A stretch of DNA of 64,000 nucleotides from Phycomyces nitens (lineage: Eukaryota; Mucoromycota; Mucoromycetes; Mucorales; Phycomycetaceae). Below the pieces are notes generated by a model that made no database searches, was not told the DNA's origin, and saw only the letters and a program-made list of their open reading frames with translations. Below are positions 62,137 through 64,000 of this stretch, in pieces (the stretch's first letter is position 1; each line of letters starts with the position of its first letter). The position numbers and the translations under genes were made by a program. The stretch is taken from positions 1,922,001 through 1,986,000 of the forward strand of contig JAHRBC010000005.1 in the NCBI GenBank assembly GCA_022702545.1, written 5' to 3'.

Positions 62137-64000
62137 ATGTTCTGTAGACGGTCAAGATTAGCGCAATCGGCTTTAGTAAGCAGGCTCCAGACTCCTGGGG
62201 CCAAATTCTCTCACGTGCAAAGGCCAAACATACTCCATCGTGCAGTCAAGAAGAACACGGGCGCATCCTACTCTGGTTACCGGACCTTTACTGCAACACC
62301 TCTGTCCAACCCAATACCTGACACACACAAACGTTCCTTTGGCCAGCCAACAGTCCACACCCATCCTTATTTGATCGGCAAAGACGATCGTAAATACCCT
62401 CTTGTTGCTCTTTTCTATCTTTCTAAACCTTGCTATTCCAGTTACGCCCGGAATACCAAAGTCCGAGTATGAGCTTCGACGCACGATCCTAATGAGCTCT
62501 CTTCCAAAGGGAAGCACGGTAGTCAGCGTGGGCTACAAGACCCGCTACATGACCAACAATATCTTTTATCAATTCCACCAGAATACAGACTTTTGGTATC
62601 TATGCGGCTTCAACGAGCCCGATTCTGCCATGATCCTACGCAAGTATACAAACATAGTCCCCTCCCTCCCCAGTGATTATCTCAGGCATTAATAGGCTTG
62701 GAAATATTAGAAAAGGATGATTCACCAAGAGGATACAAGCAGATCATGTTTGTCCCTCCCAAGTCTGCCCATGCGGAACTGTGGGATGGCCCTCGTACTG
62801 GTGTAGAAGGTGCCAAGGATGTCTTTGGTGCAGACGAGGTAATTTGGTTTTACAAATTTAATAATAATAATAATAATGTGATTTTCATTTATTATAAATT
62901 TATTAAAAACATGTGTATATTGCGCCTTAGGCTTATGACAATTCTCGGTTCAATTTATTCCTCAAAGATGCCATGGATTCAGACAATCTATTCATCGACA
63001 GCCCCTCTGTTACTCCATCATTGCTGTCCGAAGACAGGAACAAAAAGGTCATTGAAGCTGGTAGGAACATATTGCCATCATTCATAGCTCAACTTCCGTG
63101 GATTGAGAAAAATAGCCTTTTGCAGGGTGTGTAATGAGCATATATTCTTGCTAACCATCCACTAAGGAAGTGGCCATTTTCTCTTTCTTTCTTTCTTTTT
63201 CTTTTTTTCTTTTTTGACTCAAAGCCTCGAAACATTGTACAATTCTAAATGTTTATCTCTTTTGGATTCTTGTAGCAAAATTCAAGAGGGCACTGAAACC
63301 TCTCAGTAGCATCATTCAAGAGATGAGGATGATCAAGAGTGATAATGAGATTGAGATTATGAAGAAATCTGGTCAAATTAGCTCAAAGGCCTTTATCCAG
63401 GTATATATGGAAATCACTGCAAGTTATTTCCCCCCCCCCAAAAAAATAATTAACTTTATGTTATAGGCAATGAAATGGACACAACCAAACTTCTCGGAAG
63501 GTCAGCTTTGGGCTAAACTTGATTATGAGTGCCGCATGAGAGGATCAAGTATGCTTGCCTATGTTCCTGTGGTTGCTGGTGGGCCCAATGCTCTGTCCAT
63601 GCACTATGTTCGCAATGACATGAACCTGAGGTGGGTGGCTGAATGAAATCCTGGATCACAAAAGTGAGTAGTGGTATCTTACTTTTTTTATCTATAGAGA
63701 TGGTGATCTGGTATTAGTAGATTGTGGCGGGGAGTACAATGGATATGCCAGTGATATTACCCGTACCTGGCCCGTGAATGGCAAGTTCACTGAACCACAG
63801 CGCGAAATCTATCAGGCCGTTCTCAATGTGAACAAGGCCTGTATTAAAGTAAGTGAATTTATCTAGTACTACAAGATCAATTCTTCCTTATCCATTTTTC
63901 TCTTTCTTTTTCTTTTTTTTAGTTGTGCACTGAAGATGCCAAGCTCTCTCTCCATGGCATCCACTCGGAATCTGTGAGATTAATGAAGAAAGAACTTGAT
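62137..64000 (+). CDS. ICP55: Mitochondrial intermediate-cleaving aminopeptidase Icp55 (Xaa-Pro aminopeptidase 3 type), 3' end outside window
   Basis: Visible exons: 62137-62389, 62442-62639, 62696-62838, 62931-63060, 63276-63400, 63467-63630, 63698-63848 and 63923 onward. The Arg-rich start [18 protein letters not shown] is a likely mitochondrial presequence. The aminopeptidase P N-domain follows ([36 protein letters not shown]-type [10 protein letters not shown]), then the pita-bread core: [21 protein letters not shown] and [20 protein letters not shown], which includes the first metal ligands Asp and Asp. Icp55 trims one residue from proteins after MPP cleavage, stabilising them by the N-end rule. 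Intron 2 uses a GC donor (TAC|GCAAGT). Confidence 0.92.

Overview
The window is nuclear DNA from a filamentous fungus. Genes carry many short introns (mostly 45-90 nt, GT-AG), intergenic DNA is A+T rich, and the gene set (MICOS subunit MIC10, RSC/SWI-SNF subunit SNF5, exosome RRP40, TFIIB, ATP sulfurylase with a degenerate APS-kinase tail) is eukaryotic and fungal. The presence of an MBIP homologue, which I recall mainly from animals, and the gene styles suggest an early-diverging lineage, most likely Mucoromycota. That placement is inference. Gene models below were built by hand: splice sites were chosen so that every model closes in frame and protein motifs run on across the junctions.

Layout. 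1-19.96 kb is gene dense: the 3' part of a SIW14-type phosphatase, a kelch membrane protein, an MBIP homologue, RPS15, the KH-domain protein SCP160/vigilin, ALG10, RRP40, SNF5, MIC10, an EF-hand protein and a large Golgi-type glycosyltransferase. A small UPF0303 gene follows at 21.3-21.9 kb. From 21.94 to 33.0 kb lies an 11 kb A+T-rich island with no convincing gene. It holds two decayed Tc1/mariner copies and a pair of 34-bp palindromic repeats that differ only at CpG sites; a tRNA-Thr(CGU) gene sits at its right edge. 33.1-48.3 kb is dense again: an acidic C2H2 zinc-finger protein, TFIIB (SUA7), a WD40 protein and aldose 1-epimerase (these two share their stop codons in a TTAA), then MET3, SER33 and MET2 side by side. 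48.3-64 kb holds a thioredoxin-like ER membrane protein (TMX type), a hexokinase homologue that has lost its catalytic aspartate, the oxysterol-binding protein KES1, VPS9 with a long glutamine-rich linker and CUE domain, acyl-CoA-binding protein ACB1, and ICP55 running off the right end.

Functional links. Most genes are housekeeping neighbours with no shared pathway. The exception is MET3-SER33-MET2: sulfate activation, the entry step to serine, and O-acetylhomoserine synthesis all provide substrates for fixing sulfide into cysteine and methionine. The observations most worth following are this trio, the hexokinase-like pseudoenzyme, the CpG-decay repeat pair, four GC-AG introns, and a recurrent TGACGT-type element upstream of several minus-strand start codons.
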